8,476 bases of DNA from Pirellulaceae bacterium (GTDB taxonomy: Bacteria > Planctomycetota > Planctomycetia > Pirellulales > Pirellulaceae), in NCBI GenBank assembly GCA_030744095.1, contig JASLRF010000578.1:1-8476 (forward strand), written 5' to 3'. Of the stretch, positions 5,969 through 8,476 are shown in pieces (within the stretch, counting starts at the first letter, position 1; the number at the start of each line of letters is the position of its first letter). The notes beneath the pieces were generated by a model. The model was not told the origin of the DNA, did not search any database, and saw only the letters and a program-made list of their open reading frames with translations. Both the position numbers and the translations under genes were made by a program.

Positions 5969-6180
5969 GATCTTCAATAGACCGCAAAACGGGTCTCTGG
6001 GTGCCGCTTTTTTCTCCTGGGTAGTCTGTGCGTTTCCCAATCGCCATCGTTCACTCAGGCATTGGCGCGATCCGATGGTAATGAGAGGCGGCGGTTTGCG
6101 CGCATCGTACGCATACCTGCCCAATGGTCAAGATTGGCACGTGGCCATTTCGGTTCGGTAGGAATGGCCCGAGACTCCCG

Positions 6181-7341
6181 ATGACCCAATCCTCAATTCG
6201 GCGACACCCAGTCCACAGACGCTGTATCGCGCTGCTGTGTGTGTTGTCGTTTGCGGCGTCCAACTCAGCAGCCGAGGCGCGGACCTTTCGGCTACCGTTC
6301 TCCTTTGCGTCACAGACACCTCACCCGGCTGTGGCACGCATCAGCGTTGCTGAAAAAGGGGCGACGTCACATGGAACAGGGACCTTGGTCAATGTTGCCG
6401 GACAGCACGGATTGATCGTGACGAATTGGCACGTGGTCCGTGATGCAACGGGTGAAATCCTCGTCGAGTTCTCTGATGGTTTTCGCTCAGCCGCGCGCGT
6501 CTTGAAGGTCGACGACGACTGGGACCTAGCGGCACTGCAGATTTGGCGCCCGCCGATGAAACCCGTGCCGCTGGCGATTGCGGCACCGCGTCCTGGAGAC
6601 ACGCTAGCCATCGCCGGTTATGGCAGTGGGCAGTATCGGACCGTGTCTGGACGCTGCACGCAGTACGTCGCGCCTAGTGCGAATCTGCCTTATGAAATGG
6701 TCGAGTTGTCAGCCGAAGCACGACAAGGTGATTCGGGTGGACCGATATTCAACGAACGCGGAGAACTCGCCGGCGTCCTATTTGGAGCGAGCCGTGGGAC
6801 AACGTCAGGAAGCTACTGTGGTCGCGTGAGCGCCTTCTTAGCGACCGTTTTGAGTGGGGTGGAATCGAAACAGCTGGCGGGCACCGCTCCGCCCCTCGGA
6901 ACACGAACAGTGATCGAGGGAGGGCCGGCGGTTACACCAGGCACGTCCATCGGCGCCAACGTTACACCCTCAGTGCCTGACATACACGGGATGCCATCAT
7001 CTTCCCCTCAGTCGGCTGATACCGGCGAGCTTACATCTGCCGCACCGTATTTTGGATCGTCGCCGCGGTTGGTGCCATCGACTGATCTTTCACCGCCCAA
7101 CGATACCAGCTCGCTTTCAGCTCCTGTCTATCGCGACGGAACTCCGCTAGGTGGCAGTGCCTGGGTCGATCCCGTTGACAACCAATCACTGCTGTCTTCA
7201 CCGACTCAGCCTGCGATCGCACCTTGGGATGCCCTTGTCGGCCGAACGCCGTTCGAGCATGGCAAGTCAATCCTGGCGGGGATTGGAATATTGGCACTTC
7301 TGTTACGACTCTCAAATGTGTTGGCGGGCGGCCGCGATTAG
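6181..7341 (+). CDS. Exported trypsin-like serine protease with Pro/Ser/Thr-rich linker and C-terminal membrane helix
   Basis: From the ATG at 6181 the product has 386 residues. The N-terminus is a signal peptide (basic IRRHPVHRR, then CIALLCVLSFAASNSA, cleavage near AEA 31-33). The protease domain spans about 48-225 and has a full triad: His84 in TNWHV, Asp115 in DWDLAAL, Ser185 in GDSGGP. Cys159 and Cys213 could form a disulfide. No PDZ domain follows, unlike DegP/HtrA proteins. Residues about 230-355 are low in predicted structure and rich in Pro, Ser, Thr and Gly. A hydrophobic helix (about 364-380) near the C-terminus would anchor it, with the protease outside the cytoplasm. The frame stays open to an ATG at 6124, but that start would bury the signal peptide behind 19 residues and has no ribosome site. 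The 6181 start has only a weak one. The substrate is unknown. Confidence 0.91.
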   Translation: MTQSSIRRHPVHRRCIALLCVLSFAASNSAAEARTFRLPFSFASQTPHPAVARISVAEKGATSHGTGTLVNVAGQHGLIVTNWHVVRDATGEILVEFSDGFRSAARVLKVDDDWDLAALQIWRPPMKPVPLAIAAPRPGDTLAIAGYGSGQYRTVSGRCTQYVAPSANLPYEMVELSAEARQGDSGGPIFNERGELAGVLFGASRGTTSGSYCGRVSAFLATVLSGVESKQLAGTAPPLGTRTVIEGGPAVTPGTSIGANVTPSVPDIHGMPSSSPQSADTGELTSAAPYFGSSPRLVPSTDLSPPNDTSSLSAPVYRDGTPLGGSAWVDPVDNQSLLSSPTQPAIAPWDALVGRTPFEHGKSILAGIGILALLLRLSNVLAGGRD

Positions 7342-7342
7342 T

Positions 7343-8476
7343 CTACTGGCCGATACAATAGAGATGTTCGTGCGTACGGATAAAGATCTGGCCATCAGAG
7401 ACGGCGGGGGTTGCATTGCATTTTTCATCGAGCCGATTCTTGGCGATCACCGTGAGCTTGTCTTGGCTTAGCGAAAAGACCAATGTCGTTCCGCCCTGAT
7501 CGGTTAGGTAACCGCGGCCAGCCACATAAACGATGGATCCCCAAAGCGCCCCGCCTCCTGTACCCTCTTTCCACAGAGACTTGCCGGTACGCGGATCAAT
7601 GCACTCGATTGTGTTAGGGCTGGTATTTGGGCGGTAGACGAATCCTTCGACAAAGACACCAGTGCCGATGCTCTGTGGATTCTTCTCGGTTCGCCACAAT
7701 CGTGACTTGGCCGTAATGTCACCGCTCTCACCCAGGCGAACGCCAATTCCCGGACCCCCGTAACCGCCTGTATCGACACAAATGTCGCCAGCCATGACTG
7801 GCGACGAATAGGCAAGGTCGCCTTTCTTGTGCGACAGACCGGCACAATGCCAGAGTACGTTGCCATTTGAAATGTCGTAGCCGACCAGGCGGTTTGGCAT
7901 TGCACAAATTATCTGCTCTTGACCACCGACCGTCGCAATGACCGGAGTGCACCAGGACCCCATGTATTCGCCATCGGTTCGCCTGCTGCCATCGCCTTCA
8001 AGGGGTTCTTCTTTTTCCCAGACAGTGTTGCCCGTTGCTAGGTTTAGCGCCAGCACGCTAACTCTTTCCCCGGGACCGGTGTGCAGGATTACCCGTTCAC
8101 CATGAATGACCGGGGACGTGCCATAACCCCAGATGTGCTTGAATTCGCCGAAATTGCGAGACCAAATCTTCTGACCAGAAAAATCATAACAATGAAGTCC
8201 CGCTGATCCGTGCCAAACGACCACTCGTTTGCCATCGGCGGTTGGTGTTGTTCCACAAAACGGGTTCGTCTTGTGAGTCGGCATTTCCCTGCCGAAGTCG
8301 ACCGTCTGAACCCACGCCTGTTTGCCCGTAACGCGATCGAAGCAGTACAGCGATCGGAGTTTGCCGTCAGCGTCCTCGGCACACGCCACAAACACTTTTC
8401 CGTTGGAGACGATAGGACTGCCGTTGCAGGGTCGCGGCAGCGCGGTCTTCCACTTGACATTCTCTATCGCACTCCA
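7343..8476 (-). CDS. PQQ-like beta-propeller repeat protein, N-terminus cut by window edge
   Basis: The frame is open from the right edge to the TAG at 7345-7343, giving 377 residues of the C-terminal part. The first visible residues, WSAIENVKWKTALP, are the opening of the first blade in planctomycete proteins of this type; the signal peptide expected before it is outside the window. Blades carry the D-x-x-T/S-G-x-x-x-W motif: FDRVTGKQAWV, YDFSGQKIWS, LNLATGNTVWEKEE, YDISNGNVLWH and IDPRTGKSLWKEG, and the protein closes with HEHLYCIGQ. Such proteins are usually exported and abundant in planctomycetes, and few have known function; the quinoprotein dehydrogenase catalytic residues are not evident, so binding of PQQ is not implied. 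An internal GTG at 8395 is not the start because the blade sequence continues beyond it. It converges on the protease gene with one base between the stops. Confidence 0.92.
   Translation of the reverse strand, partial: WSAIENVKWKTALPRPCNGSPIVSNGKVFVACAEDADGKLRSLYCFDRVTGKQAWVQTVDFGREMPTHKTNPFCGTTPTADGKRVVVWHGSAGLHCYDFSGQKIWSRNFGEFKHIWGYGTSPVIHGERVILHTGPGERVSVLALNLATGNTVWEKEEPLEGDGSRRTDGEYMGSWCTPVIATVGGQEQIICAMPNRLVGYDISNGNVLWHCAGLSHKKGDLAYSSPVMAGDICVDTGGYGGPGIGVRLGESGDITAKSRLWRTEKNPQSIGTGVFVEGFVYRPNTSPNTIECIDPRTGKSLWKEGTGGGALWGSIVYVAGRGYLTDQGGTTLVFSLSQDKLTVIAKNRLDEKCNATPAVSDGQIFIRTHEHLYCIGQ

Larger units (their letters stand above)
5831..5983 (+). repeat. Short direct repeat flanking the orphan terminator
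   Basis: ATCTCAATAGACC (5831-5843) recurs as ATCTTCAATAGACC (5970-5983), one extra T apart. One copy lies in the first hairpin of the structured segment, the other directly after the terminator T-run, where AGACC (5979-5983) can pair with GGTCT (5992-5996). Confidence 0.55.
5363..6180. other. Long gene-poor stretch with hairpins and an orphan terminator
   Basis: These 818 nt carry no frame that looks like a protein on either strand: the short open frames have Arg/Ser/Pro-rich, low-quality composition and no start signals. Contents by position are a weak terminator (5377-5404), repeat B (5408-5443), hairpins (5446-5487), a weak GAACC/GGTTC hairpin followed by T-rich DNA (5650-5670), a CACGG/CCGTG hairpin (5739-5753), the structured segment and terminator (5834-5968), and a shorter hairpin (5979-5996). 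No clear promoter was found for the protease gene downstream. Confidence 0.65.

Noticed and set aside
5979..6013. A second intrinsic terminator (hairpin 5979-5996 and T-run 6008-6013)
   Set aside because: The T-run begins 11 nt after the 5-bp stem, too far for a standard terminator; kept only as part of the possible switch.
6135..6150. A second sigma-54-like element (TGGCACG at 6135-6141) before the protease gene
   Set aside because: The -24 half is perfect but the -12 half reads CATTT, without the required GC at the correct spacing.

Overview
The window reads as chromosomal DNA of a planctomycete, most likely a Rhodopirellula/Pirellulaceae-like bacterium. The reasons are a PQQ/WD-type beta-propeller protein with the planctomycete-style 'WS..ENVKWK' opening, moderately high GC, gene starts with weak or absent Shine-Dalgarno signals, and long intergenic spacers. 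This placement is inference from protein style; no rRNA or other marker gene is present.

Left part (1-3352, minus strand): a three-gene cluster read right to left. First comes a secreted beta-propeller protein (start best placed at the GTG at 3279, behind a candidate sigma-70 promoter at 3352-3324). It is joined by a 4-nt ATGA overlap to a six-helix-type membrane protein of the DUF6580 putative transport family. After a 131-nt gap comes cobQ, adenosylcobyric acid synthase, which runs off the left edge. The cobQ neighbour suggests the cluster serves cobalamin or corrinoid salvage: the propeller and DUF6580 protein might handle capture and import, and CobQ the amidation step. Only the cobQ function is firm.

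Middle (3490-5487): a class I SAM-dependent methyltransferase-like gene (minus) is divergent from a YugP-family membrane zinc metallopeptidase (plus). The 556-nt divergent spacer holds a nearly consensus sigma-54 (-24/-12) promoter pointing at the peptidase, a good Shine-Dalgarno that fixes the peptidase start at 4667, and several inverted repeats. Two 36-nt hairpin-containing copies of the same repeat (34/36 identical, same orientation) lie 41 nt before the methyltransferase start and 46 nt after the peptidase stop, bracketing the peptidase and its promoter region.

Gene-poor stretch (5363-6180): no convincing protein gene. It holds repeat copy B, several hairpins and, at 5925-5968, a textbook intrinsic terminator (11-bp perfect stem and six T) with no gene ending near it. 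The approximately 130 nt before it fold into further strong hairpins. This is either an undescribed small RNA or a structured leader/attenuator for the next gene.

Right part (6181-8476): a secreted or periplasmic trypsin-like serine protease with a complete catalytic triad, a long Pro/Ser/Thr-rich linker and a C-terminal membrane helix (plus) converges on a PQQ-type beta-propeller protein (minus, 5' end beyond the right edge). The two stop codons are separated by a single base.
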